Origin: Nymphaea colorata
Taxonomy: Eukaryota; Streptophyta; Magnoliopsida; Nymphaeales; Nymphaeaceae
Reading direction: 5' to 3'
DNA: 64,000 nt
NCBI RefSeq assembly: GCF_008831285.2
Contig: NC_045142.1
Location: forward strand, 2,485,001 to 2,549,000
Numbering within the stretch: position 1 is the stretch's first letter; each line of letters starts with the position of its first letter. Shown here piece after piece: positions 40,501-55,500 of the stretch. Made by a program: the position numbers and the translations under genes. The notes beneath the pieces are model-generated. The model was not told the origin of the DNA and ran no database searches. It saw nothing but the letters and a program-made list of their open reading frames with translations.

Positions 40501-43500
40501 AAGGGTGAAGTTGCTATGGTATGAATCGTAGCAAATGATCAGTTTTTTCCAGTTGAACAGTAAACCATCGGCCTGATCTAGTGTTCAGATGGACTGATGA
40601 TCCCTCTTTGTTCTTCTTTTTATTTGGTTAGTGTCAAGTTCACTGTGCATACATGTGTAAAATGTTTATATCCTAATCCCATCTAATTAAGTTTGGCTTG
40701 CTAGCTTTTCAAATTTCAAGTACTTCTGCCTTAGGTTGACTGATGCCTTCATGAACTTTTTGGGTTTCTAGCATCACGAGGATTTTTTTTTGGGTAACAG
40801 TAGAGAAGTTTGCTGGTATTGGGAAAAATTCAGAAATTCAAACATTAAAATATAATAAGAGAAAAATTATGGAAATTTTTTGTTTTTTATCTTGCAAAAA
40901 ACATTGCTAAACATTCAAAATACTCACTAAAATGAAACCCAAAAAAACTAAAACATACTAAAATGAAAAATTTGTGATAAAACCACTATATTTTTCCATA
41001 TCCAATGCTATATATTGAAAATAAAAGTGATGCTATTCATGGCGGTGGTTTATGCCATTGGGGTATTATGAACACATGATAGATGGTGACGTCTTCTTTT
41101 TCAGTGAAGTTAGTATTTTTTAATAAAGCTTTTCCTGGCATAATTGGGGCATTTTATCTATGCAGTTGAAGATGAAACCAGAGCTGCACTATGGTGAGCC
41201 TGATTGTCCAGTTGTAGTTGCTGTGGACTTCCCAAAACATGATGAACTTCATTTTGAGATTGAGCTGATAGATTTCTTTAAAGTAAAGGTATTGGCTGTT
41301 AGTTTAATCTTTAATGTACTAGAATTGAGGTTTGAACCAACCCTCTATTCTGTAACAGTTCTATCTTGTCCTTTTTGTGGGGTCATTAGCATTTGAATCT
41401 TGGATATTTTGTGTTATTTGACATATTTTAATCTTTTGTTTTTTACTGCTTATCATAGCTATAGTTGTACCCCATGTAACATCTAGCTTAGTAAGATCTA
41501 ATAATGTATGGGGATGATCTCATGCTTTTGAGCTTGCATTCTTATGTGATACATTAGCTGCTATTTGTTATTCAGTTATTTAGTTTGAGATTTCCTTCTT
41601 TCATATTACTTGGGCTTGTAAGGGTAGCTTTATTGCTTGTATATTTCTATCTATCATACTTGAAATCCATGATCAAAGGCTTTTGTTTGTATCAGGTTGT
41701 CACTGAGGACATGGGAGTTGTTAAGCAGGTATTTCTGTTTGCCACTATTTTATTTTTTTCTATGATCAGATTTCTTCTTAGTTCTTTGTAAAGAATGGCT
41801 AGAACAATTAATCAGCTTGGTAAGTGAAAACTGAAAAGAAAATCTGGTTTCTGTTGTCATTTTTTACTGGTAGAAAATTTTGATGGTAAATATTTGAGTA
41901 TTTGGCTGAACTTTGGAAAGGGACATTTTTTGTTAACTCTATGGAGCATGCTGTCTCTTTTACATGCACACTATGCAGTACCTTTGCAACTATTTGTACT
42001 CTTTATCTTTTTTTTTTTTGGGTTTCCATGGTATGCACACATTTTAGTCATAAATCTAAAATGGATGGAAAAGTATTTGCAGAAACTTTCTTGAACTAGT
42101 TCAATCAGTTGACTGAGTAGTTATCATTGGTTTTTATTTTTTAATAGTACTTTACGGTCTTTACCATTTTGAGCTGACCATGCTATACCATTTTTTTGGG
42201 GCTGAAATAGTATTTTCCTGATAAAAACCTGAACATGTTTCCTTGCTTCTCATCTTTATGCATGTTAAAGATGTCAATCATAGATTTGGTTGAAAAGGCT
42301 CAAGGACTCATCACTTGGACTTCACACTATTCAAAAGTTTGTGCTGCCACTTTTCGGCAAGGCTGGAACTTTGAGAAAATGCATGAAAGGTATTTGTAAA
42401 GGATCTAAAGGTATACTGTTGTAATCTAAGGCTAGTTTTCAAGTGTTAGGTATTCGTATTTTGTACAACTTTCAACCTCTTAAGCATAATTTTTGTTGTT
42501 GGTCACTTTTCTGTTTTGTGTCCTTTTGGTCATCTACCAATATATGAAATTAAATGATTTTCCTAGTATCTGTTTTTAAAAAGAAGAAGGTAAGTCTAAA
42601 CACACTAATGAGGATTTTGGGTCTTCTATGTGGGACTTAAGATTCACAATGTGTTATCTAAAACGAAGCCTTGGTCTGTATCTAAACCTTTACACTTTTA
42701 TGGCATCCATCTTACCTTTATTATGATATATAACTTACCTGATTGCTCTTAATCATAGCTGCTCATTTTAATTTATAGGTATTAAATGAAGGCCAGGGCT
42801 GGGAATCACCAAGGGAACCTTATGAAGTAAGAGCTTGGTTAGTATTCTCTTTCTTGATCTTTCTTTGTCACCAATGCATCAGTTGGCACTTGGCACTAAG
42901 CGTCAAGTGCCTATCCTGATTCTGAGCCTCCAATATATGCTATACATATATATCCTTGTGCATATGAATCTACATACCAGTTCTCTATATTCAGGTAAGA
43001 GCTTCTAGGTTATTGAGTTCATTGCCATAAATGAATTTTGAGCCTCAATACATATTGAGTATACATTTATTTACATCATAAAAATCTTTATCCATTATGG
43101 ATAACCAGGGAGAAATAATATAATCCACTGAGTTCATGGCATCAATCACAATACCCTTGCTCATTTGGGAAAACACCCATCTCAGCCTTGCATCAGAGGA
43201 TGAGGCTTAGTTTTTTGAACTCATGATATCCTGTCAGCCTGTTGATGTTCACAGGTATCCTCACCAGTTGAAAAGAGCCCATGAATCCTCTGTAATGTAT
43301 TGTTACCACATTGTCATGTTTATCTCTTTCTTAATGGCTGATGTAAATAACAAGTGAGATATGCTTCTGCAATAATTAAATGTTGTTTCCATGTAGCCAA
43401 ATTATAAACTTGCTCAAATTTTGTTGTCAACATTTTTATTGTTTTCCTAGATATGCAGCTTCATTAATGGTATGGAAGGTTTAGTTTAAATGTCTAATAC

Positions 43501-46500
43501 TGTAATGAAGCATAAACATCCTGATCTAGTCCAAGGTAAAACATTCTGTGTCAATGTTTATTACATATATTGAGTTGGCTCAGAAGTGTCAGGGTACCTG
43601 ATTATCCTCATTATGAGAAAGTGAACTTAAACAAGAATTTTGTAGTACTAGTGAAATTGAGCCTGCCACTTTTTCTGGTTTACATTAGGATGTACACATT
43701 TTGCACAGGTTCATTCTGCTTCACTGAGGATGGTTTCAGGCTTTAATTTTTTTTTTTGGTTGATCTACTAGGATTACTGCAAGAACAGCCAACCGCGATG
43801 TGCTTGTTGAACATGTTCAAGGAGAACCACTTCATTTTGCTTTTGGAAAAAAGGAGGTCTGTGTGCAAGGTTTTTTGAACTTCTACATTGTTGTAGGTTT
43901 CATATTTTACTATGCAGATGTTTGAAGATATCTCATTATGATGGAAGGCGCTCCTTTCTGCAACAGGTACCTAAAGGACTTGAGATGGGGATTGGAACAA
44001 TGACCAGGGGAGAAAAGGCAATGATATATGTTAATGAACCTTATTTAACTGAATCCCCCTTCATGGATGTTGACAGCTTTCAGGAGGTTCAGTTTGAGGT
44101 AGAACTGGTCCAGATCATTCAGGCAAGCATTTTGTTTACAGCTCCAACTAAAGTTTTTCTAGTCTGGTCATTCTTGAACTATTACATTAATCTTTCCTGC
44201 CTCGTGCTATATTTGTTCATTGATGTGCAGATTCGTTATTTCTTACAACACAAAAATGATTATATGAACTTGTCTGTGAAAAGGTTTATGCAGCCAAGGC
44301 AGTTTTTTATTTTAATTTGGAGAAAAGTTGGATGCATACGAGGCGTGGTCGTATTTGATGATAATTTGTGATAATGTCTGACTGAAATTTGTGTGAAGTA
44401 GAACTGTAACTTAAGACAAGAACAATTTTAAGGCTTGCATTACAATATGAGATGAAATGTTATGGACACAAATTGGTTAAATGTTGGGTGGACTAGTTAA
44501 TATCGTACTTGAAGTTTCTCCATCTTTGACAGAGGGAAGCATTTCCATCCTGGCTGAACTTATCCCCTTTTAACATAATCTTAAAAAATCTTAATCAGTG
44601 TGTTTCATCTGAGCTGAGGTTTAAATAGGAGTTGGCTGTTTGCTGTCTGATAGTGTCACCCAGCATCCTGTTTGGGCTTGTCATGTTTGGCTTGTCTTTG
44701 AGCTAATCCATGCAGGCAATATAACTGGCTAAAAAGGACACATGTTGAGAGTACCTTGAATGCCTTGTGAACAAACAGTGGACATATATATGATTCTGAA
44801 GGGATTTTGCAAGTCTGTGGAAGGGTAACAGTGGTAGAAGTCACAGTTGAACTCAATACTATCTCTTTTCCAATGAAGCCATCCTCCGTACAAAATGCTG
44901 TGATTCTGTCTCAGTGCATATCCATCCTCCTGGGCAGCTATAGAAACCATTATCTGGAAATTATAAGCATATATCTTCCCTTTTATCCGTGCAATTTATT
45001 GTATCTTGTAGCCAGAGTTGAATACAGAACAGAGTTTTCAAAACATTGATTTGCTTTTCTCCCATGTATGAAGCATGAACATTGCTTTACGCCACATGCA
45101 AAACACTTGTATCTTGTACTTCTGTTCGTAATAATTCTTCTCATTTTTCTGTTTTATGTTTTATTGGTCTGTATCGAATGTATTATGTGGATATACCCAT
45201 ATGTTCACAGTATAGTTGTGGATGGAACCGTACTGCCATACATGCCTATCTGAGAGAGTTATTTTCTGTAAATAGTTATTAGTCATATAAGCAAATTTTA
45301 TTGGATCAGTTTGCAGCATAGAATCAGATACCATTATCCTTGGTTTAAAAATCAGTACCATCACTGACTTAAATCTTTGATGATCAAATGCTTATGATAT
45401 AATATTTTTGCGCCAGTTATTTTTCAGTATGATTTTGGCTTCATATTAATTGCTGGATATTAGCATCTATATTAGATAAGTACTTTCTAGTCCATCAGAT
45501 CATGTGACTCTTGAATGGGGTACCTGTATATTCTATATATATGTATATACTATATACTATATACATGTATAGTGTATATAACTTGTATCCCATATTTTTT
45601 TTGTCAGTTGTGTTTTTCTCTTACCTGTTCCCTATTTTTTGTTTGTTGTTTTTTGTTTTTTGTTTTTTGTGTTTGACTGTTAAACTAGCTGTTGAAGGCC
45701 CCAGTGGCTACTTGAACAGTCAGCGACTCAGTCGATCTAGCTGTTGGGCCTCCAACTCCAAGGGCCAGCTCTCTCAAGGCTCCTTCTCCTCCATATTGTA
45801 TATATGGCCTATACTGATGTACAGTTAAGCATGTTCTCATGCTTTTTCCGCTGGTACAACCTGTTATTTCACCTTGGGTGTCCCAAATAAGTTTATTTGT
45901 GAGTTATGCTCTGTGACAATGTTATTCCTTCTCTCTTGGTCCTCTGTGACTAAGTGTTTCTTGCAGTTTTTGTGAGTTCAAGACTTTGCATAAGGAGCAT
46001 TTTGTTACAGCTGTCTTTTAGGAGTCCAGATTGATATGCAAGATGTTGATCTTATTGTTTGGTTGTAGATGTACCTTTCTGAGACACTCTTTGGGCCCTA
46101 TCTGCCTTCTAACTGCATGATTAATCTGATTGTCTACAAAATATTCAGAATAATTAGGCAGCTTTTTTTGCCATATATTTAGTGGTTTTCTTTGGTAATT
46201 GCTCATTACAGGTGCGAGACATGCTGGGGGATGGTCGTCTCATAAAGCGTCGTGTTAAAGATGGAAGAGGTAGATTGCAGTTTTGTTTGTCTTTTCTAAA
46301 AAAAATTGCTTTTTGGCCGAGGGAAATGAGATATGATAGGTAGATTTGCTGCATGACATTGGTTTTGTAAAATATTAACACAATTAAGACTTACTAACTT
46401 ATTCATCTAAGAATCATAATTTTTGTCATGCAACATGAGCGGGTTATAGTCTTATAGAAGAGGTTTGTTGACAAGAGCAGTGGTTAATGCCAGTATATTT

Positions 46501-49500
46501 TTTCTTCTACTAGCTGACTTGTGTAAGAATCTTCACAAAGTACTCGTCTCTCCGTATGCAAAACAGATATGTTGAGAAGAGAGGATGAAAGAAGACGATG
46601 GAGGAAAGGGAGCAGCCGGCTTAACTTAGCCCTGCGTTCCTTAATCTTTAATTAAAGAATAACCCTAATAGGGTACAACAGATTTGTACATAAAAAGATA
46701 AAAAATTACAAGAGAGCCACCGCCTAGTAGCTTTAGGCGTGTGGATATAAGGAGAATGGATCGGGTCTGAACAGACCCGATCCCCATACGCTAACAGCTC
46801 CCCTCAAGTTGTGCATGAGATTTGATCATGCACAACTTGTTCTTCAAATCCCAAAAATGCTGCCCTGTGAGACATTTGGTAAGAAGATCAGCTATCTGTT
46901 CATTGGTAGATATATAAGTAGGCAAGATCTCGGCTTCTTCAACCTTCTGTCGAATGAAATGTTGATCAATCTCTATATGTTTGGTGCGATTATGCAAAAT
47001 GGGATTGAAAGCAATTTTTATCGCACTTTGATTGTCACATAGTAATGATGACCGAACAATAGGAAGATTGAGCTCTCCAAGTAAATGACGTAACCATGAC
47101 GCTTCAGCCGTCCCTGCAGCCATTGCTCTATATTCTGCCTCAGTGCTAGATCGTGCAACAGCACGCTGCTTCTTACTGCTCCAACAAATGAGATTAGAAT
47201 CAAGAAAGAGACAGAAACCTGAAACTGATCGTCGGTCATCGGGATCGCCTGCCCAGTCGGCATCAGTATATGTATATATGCTATGTCCAAGAGAAACATT
47301 GGAACATTTGGTGTAGACTAGTCCATCTCCAAGAGTAGCTTTGAGATACCGTAGGATCCGCTTAGCAGCATCCATATGTCCTTCAGTGGGTGCATGCATG
47401 AACTGAGAAATCTGATTTACAGCATATACTATGTCTGGGCGAGTAAAGGTAAGGTATTGTAACATACCAACAATGCTGCGATAGAATGTGGGATTGGAAT
47501 ATGCAGCAGTTCCATCAGATGCAGTCAATTTAGTATTCAGAACACTGGGGGTAGTGATGGGTTTGCAATTAGTCATACCTGCCCTATCCAAAACATCAAG
47601 GGTATACTTGTGCTGTGTAAGAGTCAAACTATCATTTGTCCTGTCAAGTTCGACACCCAAAAAATATCGTAATTCTCCCAGATCCTTCATCTTGAACTCT
47701 TGCTTCAACATACCTTTAACATAAGATATATGTGAAGAAGAATTCCCAGTTATAACAATATCATCAACATAGATAAGTAACCAGGTGGTAGCTTCTCCAG
47801 TGCGATAGATAAACAAAGAGTGATCGAGAGAGCTTCGGAGAAAACCAATTTGTTGTATGTGATGAGAAAAACGATCAAACCATGACCTAGAAGCTTGCTT
47901 CAACCCATATAGAGACTTGTGTAATTTGCAAACCCATTTTTGAGAATCATGAGTAGTGTAGCCGGGAGGTTGCTCCATGTATACCTCTTCCTTAAGAATT
48001 CCATGAAGAAAAGCATTTTTGACATCTAACTGATAGAGAGGCCATCCATACGAGACTGCAAGAGAAATAATGACACGGATTGTTCCCATCTTGATGACTG
48101 GACTGAATGTTTCATCATAATCTTCCCCATATTGCTGAGTGAAACCGCGCGCCACAAGTCGTGCTTTATACCGATCAATGCTACCATCTGGTTTATATTT
48201 CAGTTTATAAACCCATTTGGATCCCACAACATTCTTATCAGCTGGACGAGGGACAATCTGCCAAGTCTGACATTCATGCAAGGCTGCCATTTCCTCATTC
48301 ATAGCGTCAACCCAACATTTTTCCTTACTCGCATTGTGATAAGATGTTGGTTCCACCTTTTTGCTGACTTCTGTCATAAACAGCTGAAAATCCAAAGAAA
48401 AATTGTTATAGCTCACCCATCTATCAATAGGATGTCGCACGCGTTGTGATTGGCGTGGAACTGTAGTAGGAACTGATCGCCTAGAATACACCAGGCCTGA
48501 GAACCGATTATGCATAGGTGGCTCACTGGGCTGAGAAGATGAAGGCATGCTGTCCAAGGAAGTAGTGCTGCTCAAGGAACTACTTACAGATGTCTCGGGC
48601 TCATTAACAACTTGCTCATTGTGCTCAGTCAACATTGCTGCCCCTTGTCTTAAGATTTCAGCATGAAGCCAAGTATCATAAACTTCATTTTTGTCCTTGA
48701 GTGTCACAGAAGTAGCCTTGGGATCCTGTAACCTGTTCTCATCAAATACAACATGCCGTGAAATATGTACACGCCCAGTTTTAGGATTGTAACACCTATA
48801 ACCCTTGTAATTTTCTGCATACCCTATAAATCTACATAAAACAACACGATCTTGAAATTTGTTTCGCAAGGAAACATCAACATGCACATAGCACACACAT
48901 CCAAAAACGCGCAACTCCTCATAACGTGGCTGCTCTTGGTGTAAAAGAAAAAATGGTGATTTTCCATCAAGCAAAGCCAATGGCAATCGATTTATAACAT
49001 GTACAGCCGTATGGAAAGCCTCGGTCCACAATGTCATAGGTAAGTCTGTTTCATGCATCATGCTAAGTGCACTTTCAACAATATGCCTATGTTTCCTTTC
49101 AGCAATTCCGTTTTGCTGAGGTGTATGCGGACATGAAATTTGTCTAGTGATCCCATTATCTAGTAAGTACTCAGTAAATTCATTAGAAATAAATTCACCA
49201 CCACCATCACATTGAAAATGCACAATATTACTGGAATATTTATTTTGAACTAAGGCATAAAATTGAGTGAATAGGCGAAAAACTTCTGATTTGTGTTTCA
49301 TGAAATGGATCCAAGTATATCGGGAATATGAGTCAACAAAAATGACATAGTATCTACTCCCAGAAGAAGAAGGAACTGGAGCAGGCCCCCAAACATCAGA
49401 ATATATGGTGTCAAAAACCTTTGGAGCTCTTTTATTTATTAATTGAAAAGGAAGGGCATGGCTCTTACAGATATGAGAACTCGAGCACATGCTGGACTCA

Positions 49501-52500
49501 CTGACAGAACTCAGACTGGACTTATCTAAGAGCCCGTCTGCAACAAGACTTCGAACAAAAGATTGACTACAATGAGCTAACCGACCATGCCAAATGGATG
49601 GTTTATTATACTCTGTGACATTGACTTCACTATGACTTGGAAAACATGAATCGGAAGGATGAGATTTTGACATCTGTGGAGCTCCTTCAAGGACATACAT
49701 ATCTCCTTTGCGAGTGCCCTCAGCGAATGTCTTCTTGGTTCGAGCATCCTTGACATAAACAGAAGAGGGTGTGAATTCAACAGAGGATTGAGTATCATCA
49801 ATAAGCTTGGACACTGAAATAATATTTTTCTGGACACTTGGAACAACAAGAACATTCTTTAATGGAATCGAAGAAGAGCCCATAGAAATTTGTACATTTC
49901 CAATGTGTGATATTGTGTGATGGGAACCATCTCCCGTGACAACTGAGCCTTTATCTAAATAAGGGAGAGCACTAGAGAGATTACCTGCGTCACCAGTAAC
50001 ATGGGCTGCTGCTCCAGAGTCCACATACCATTCTCCTTGCTCGTTTTGTTTCAAATGAAGCTTAGACAGGGCTGTCATGAGGAGTTGTTGTACGTCTGCT
50101 GAAACATTAGATCCAGATGATGATGAAGCTGACCCTGCTGCTGCCTTGTTCTCACGTCTAATCTGATTATTTTTGTTCTGTGGGTTGTGCCAACATTCTG
50201 ACTTTACATGCCCCCTCTTGTTGCAATAGAAACAAGTCGGAACCCTTCTAGATGTGGCAGATGTAGTATTCATGCCCTGTGGTGTTGGGAGAATCCCTCT
50301 TCCCATTCCTGCCTGAGGAATCCAAGTACGAGTGCGATTCCCTTGCAATGCATGTGTCCCTGTGATCAGTACATTGTGACTGTTGGAAGGAATCAAATTC
50401 TGTCGCTGAACACGACTAGGTTCGTGTTGGAATAACTTAGCCTTGAGATCTTCGAAAGATGGAAGAATAGGTAGGACTTCCAAGGCTGTGCAAAAAATAT
50501 CAAAATCTGTTCCCAGTCCACTCAAGGCTTGTTGCACTTTGTCCTTGTCGCTGACGGGATGTCCAATGGCAGCAAGTTGATCACTTACACTTTTAATTTC
50601 ATTCAAATATTCCAAAACAGTACGCGTCCCACGCTTGATGTCCTGAAATTGCCTTCTTAACTGCAGAAAACGTGCTTCGGATACTTGAGAATACGTGGTG
50701 GCAAGGGTAGACCACAACTCTAGGGCTGTTAAATCATCATCAATACCTCCTAATACTTCCTCTGACAAAGTAGAAGTAATATAGGCAACAAGAGACTGGT
50801 CGTGAGCCAGCCAAGCTTCATACTCAGGATTATTTTCAGTAATGGTTTCATATTCAAATCTGATTTCACTCATAGCCGCAGCCCCAGCAGCTTGATCTCC
50901 CACTACGGTTTTCTTCACTTCACGGTCAATATATATAGGAGGTGCTGGAGTGGTCCCATCGATATGCCCGTAGAGTCTATGACTTTTGATAAAAGGGACT
51001 ATTTGACGTTTCCAAGTCAAATAGTTACTATGATTCAGCTTTTGTGAAATAAGTTGGGAGAGAAAGCTGGAAGATAGAAGAGAGGGGGTCGGCTGATCCA
51101 TAATTGATTTAGGGCAACGACAAAAATTAGGGCAAAACGATGAGAAGATTAGGGCACAACGATTAGGGCAAATCAATTAGGGCAAATCACGCAAGATTTA
51201 GGGCAGAAACTGAAAAGAGGGATGATCACGCCAGAAAAGAAAGAATTTAGGGCAGATTAGGGCTAATCACATCAAACTGAAATCACTCACCGGAGGACGA
51301 TGCAACCTGGCTCTGATACCATGTAAGAATCTTCACAAAGTACTCGTCTCTCCGTATGCAAAACAGATATGTTGAGAAGAGAGGATGAAAGAAGATGATG
51401 GAGGAAAGGGAGCAGCCGGCTTAACTTAGCCCTGCGTTCCTTAATCTTTAATTAAAGAATAACCCTAATAGGGTACAACATATTTGTACATAAAAAGATA
51501 AAAAATTACAAGAGAGCCACCGCCTAGTAGCTTTAGGCGTGTGGATATAAGGAGAATGGATCGGGTCTGAACAGACCCGATCCCCATACGCTAACAACTT
51601 GTTTATGTAGGAAGCATATATAGACCAGTAAGATGAGTTAGCATTGCTTGGCAACTGAAAATGATGGTTCATAAACATTTTGAGTTTTGCAACTAAATAT
51701 TTTTGGATGAGATTAATTGATACTTGATAGCTTGAATGGACGGTAAATATGATACACATTCTTGCCAATAGTTTTGGAAATTGCAAACTTATCATGAACT
51801 TTTAAAAAAAATTGGTAACACTAAAAATTGTGATATTTCAAAATATCATCTATTTTGAAAATAATGGAGACTTTCAAATATATGTTATTTATATTCGTAT
51901 TGTGTATATGGATTTGTATTTTCAAGGCCCTTTTGGTGAAACTAGCTTTTCAAATTTCTCTGGGATTCTTTGCTGCTGGGACCGAGAATGAGCATTGGTA
52001 AATTCCTTTTGGTTTGAAGGTAGCTATTAGTTCCTTAGTGTGAAATTCCATTAAAAATTCAATTAACATCAGATGGAGGTAAACTTATATTGCATGTACA
52101 CATTACGGGATGTTCTAATTACAAAGCTTGGATATAGCTCTGCTTTATCATTTCATTGTCGAACCTAGTCCCTTTGTCATCCTTCCAGCATTCTTGTCAA
52201 TTCCTTTTTTGCTTTAAAGTTGTTATAGGTATCTTAGTTTTGAAGCTTCACTGGGACTAGATTAACAGCACAAGGGGGTAAACTTGTATTAGATGTACAT
52301 GTGATCTTCTAGTTAGAGAAACTTGGATGAGTCTCATTGGGATTCAATTAGCAGCACATGGGGTATTAAGTGTACATATGCATGATGTTCTAGTAAAGGA
52401 AACTTGGAAAGTGTCTCTGCTTTATCATTTCATTATGAAATGTAGTCCTCTGGGTCTTTATTCTAGACTCCTATTGTCTCTTTAATTAGTAGAGATGGTA

Positions 52501-55500
52501 CTGTCATAATTTATATATATTAACATAGATTTTTTATGCACCTTTTTCCATTCTATTGAGCCAGGTGAATTTCCTATGGATTGCCCTCTTCATGATAGCC
52601 TTCTGTGCATCCATTATAAGGGGGTGCTTCTAGATGAAGAAAGGACAGTGTTCTATGACACAAGGATTGACAATGATGGTCATCCTTTGGAATTTTGTTC
52701 AGGAGAGGGGCTTGTAAGTAGCTTCTAATTGCTATATAATATTTGTGCCAGTTTTCTCTTCCCAGCCTATGGTTTCATTTTTAATCTTGTTTTCTGTTTA
52801 TGGTTGCGTCTACAAGCATTTCTAGTTATGGAAGTTGGAATAGAAAGTGTTCCTTTTGTGTAAAGGATGCTGGTCCTCTCTTCTGAAATCTATTGCTTCT
52901 TTCTGCTTAGACTGTGTTGAATTAACCATCTTGGGGTGAATGGAAGAAGGATGATTAGATCTTCCATTGTCAAATTGGTGATATTGATAATGATTGATAA
53001 TCTTGAACACTAGAAAATGCAGGAATTATTTCCTTCAATGAAATTGAGAAGGGTCTTTAGCTTGTAAGAACCTGATAATAACTTGTTGGTATGATATTTA
53101 TATGGTGTATCTTGTATATTCTGCAAAGAGCCTGTGGCTTGAACCAAGCCATCAAATTTCTATCTTTTTCTAATCCAAAGAGGGATGAGTATGATTGGCT
53201 ATCCTCAAACATAAAATAAATGTAAAATAAGAAGTTCAATTTTTACTGTTTTCTATGGGGGATGTTGATATGCACAGGTTGCGTCTAGTCCAACATTTCA
53301 CTCAGACAACTGAGCAGGCACATAAATATGTGCTGGTCTAGGTCATCAAATGATATCCTAGGTGGTTTCTTTTCTTGGACTCCATCAGCTCTTTGACATT
53401 TGTTTGTTTGTTTTTGTTTTTTTTTTTTGACTGGCTCTTATTAACTTCATTTTAATTAGGCATAATCCCGTTATCACTATTCTAAATTTGCAATTGGTGA
53501 ATGTTGCTTTCTTTAAGTACTATATATTCCAACAAAGGAAAACTATCTTAACATATGTTCTTATAGTCTTTTTGCTTCTAAACTTTCAATCATCAAGAAT
53601 TCCTCCAGATCTTACAAACCTGTATGCCTTAGTTTTTGCCTGGGAAGCACCTGGACTTATATATGACTAATAAACACCAACAAACAGTGTATCTGCAAAG
53701 TGTTCGGATTTCACTATTCAATCATTATAAAGCATAATTCCATAATTTGTCAAAATTTTAGACATATCATAGGCCATCACAAGCAGGCACACGAACTTGC
53801 AAATATGAGTGGGAGATTGAGTAAATATGCATAATCAAGGTAAAAAAGTAAGTTTCACTCATTAACAATGAGTGTAGGTATGGCTATGTTGCAAAAAAAT
53901 CATGACATGTTTACTGTTGTTGCTTTTATGTTCATATCTGGTGTCTTTTCAACCAAAAGTGATTATCATGCTAGCTATCCTCAATCATTAACAAATAGAG
54001 GAATCATGGTTCAGCTTCCTGACTCTTCATTATTATGATAACAAACGTCTTGACTTTTCATTATCATGCTAGCCAACAAATCATCCATGTGTAGGGTGGT
54101 ACTATTATCACGGTTGTCATTCCTGAATGATTTGCATTTTCTTGTGTATTTTAGGTGCCAGAAGGACTTGAAATGTCTGTTCGCCTAATGCTGCCAGGAG
54201 AGGTAGCTCTTGTCACTTGCCCTCCGGATTATGCATATGATAAATTTAAGAGGTGCAACAATTTTATTTGAAATTACCTCATTATTAATTATTGAGAGAA
54301 TCAATTTGCTAATAATTTCCCTGCAATATATTTGGTCAATTTCACCAATTTATTCTCATGAAACAGACCTGAGAATGTGCCTGAAGGTGCTCATGTTCAA
54401 TGGGAGATCGAGCTCCTTGATTTCAAGAAGCCAAAGGTAATTGATGTGAAATAATTTTTATTGTCCCCTTGTTTCATATATAATGCAACAGCTTTTTAGT
54501 TATATTACGTTGACTTAATGGATCAAATTTCCACTTGCTTCACCTAATCTCTTATCTAATCATCTGAACTCAATATATACAAGAGCAGCATATCATCATC
54601 ATTGAGTTTATGTAAAGGGAAAAAGACGTCTTACCTCAGTGATGTTCTAAAAAAAAACAGTCATATGGAAGTAGGACAACTCTGCACCAAGCTAGCATGC
54701 ATCAACTTTAATATGTCCTAGATATATATGACCTTTACCATCTGCCACTGTGTGATTGCATGCATATAATTTTAGGCATCGTTTGGTTGAATATTTTGAA
54801 AAATCAACTCATTGTTATACCCAAAATTTTGAAAATGCACAATATTATCAACATTTTGGAGCCACCAATTAATGTCAGTAATCTGTTTAAAAATATAAAA
54901 GAAAATGTTCATTCTGATAATATTGCAATATCATTGCAATAATATCACAGCATATTTTTGGATTTTTTGAAAAGGAAGATCCTCCATATATCATATATGA
55001 GTTTTTAAAAGGTAAATCCTCCATATATAAGTCAACTTTGTGCATTCTAGTTTTTTCATCTCTTGTAATTTGAAAAACTATTATGGTGCTAAAAGATCTA
55101 CTATTTCATGGTTATTCTGTTATTTTCTTTATTTTTCAGTCTGTGGAAACTTCCAAAATTTTACAAGAAAAACATTTTGAGAAGAACTTCTGTAGTAGAC
55201 TTTGTTGAGAAATTGCTGAAAAGTGAGACTGATATTGGTGACCATGGTGCAATTATGTCTCATTGACATAGCAACTGCTTATCGTCAAGCTGGAAAATTT
55301 TGTAGAACACTTGTTTTATTCTCAAGGTATTAGGGTTTGAGATTTTCAAGAAAATGTGCTTTCTGATTCTGTTTCTGTCTTGTAGGACTGGACAGGATTA
55401 AATTTCAGCAGCATCATGGAGGAAGCAGAAAAAATAAAAAATACTGTATGTTACAGAACACATGTCCATAGTGGCTACATAGTTGGTATATCTGTTTGCT

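Larger units (their letters stand above)
46522..51596 (-). mobile_element. Intact Ty1/copia LTR retrotransposon in PAS1 intron 10
   Basis: 5075 bp, flanked by the 5-bp target duplication ACTTG (46517-46521 and 51597-51601). Two 275-bp LTRs run TG...CA and differ at only two sites. Reading on the - strand: 5' LTR (51596-51322), tRNA-iMet primer site, leader of about 220 nt, a single Gag-Pol frame, polypurine tract, 3' LTR (46796-46522). Domain order protease-integrase-RT-RNase H defines the copia superfamily. It lies antisense to PAS1 inside a 6295-bp intron (46270-52564) that would be about 1.2 kb without it. The near-identical LTRs, intact frame and perfect target duplication point to recent insertion and possible autonomy. 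Confidence 0.97.
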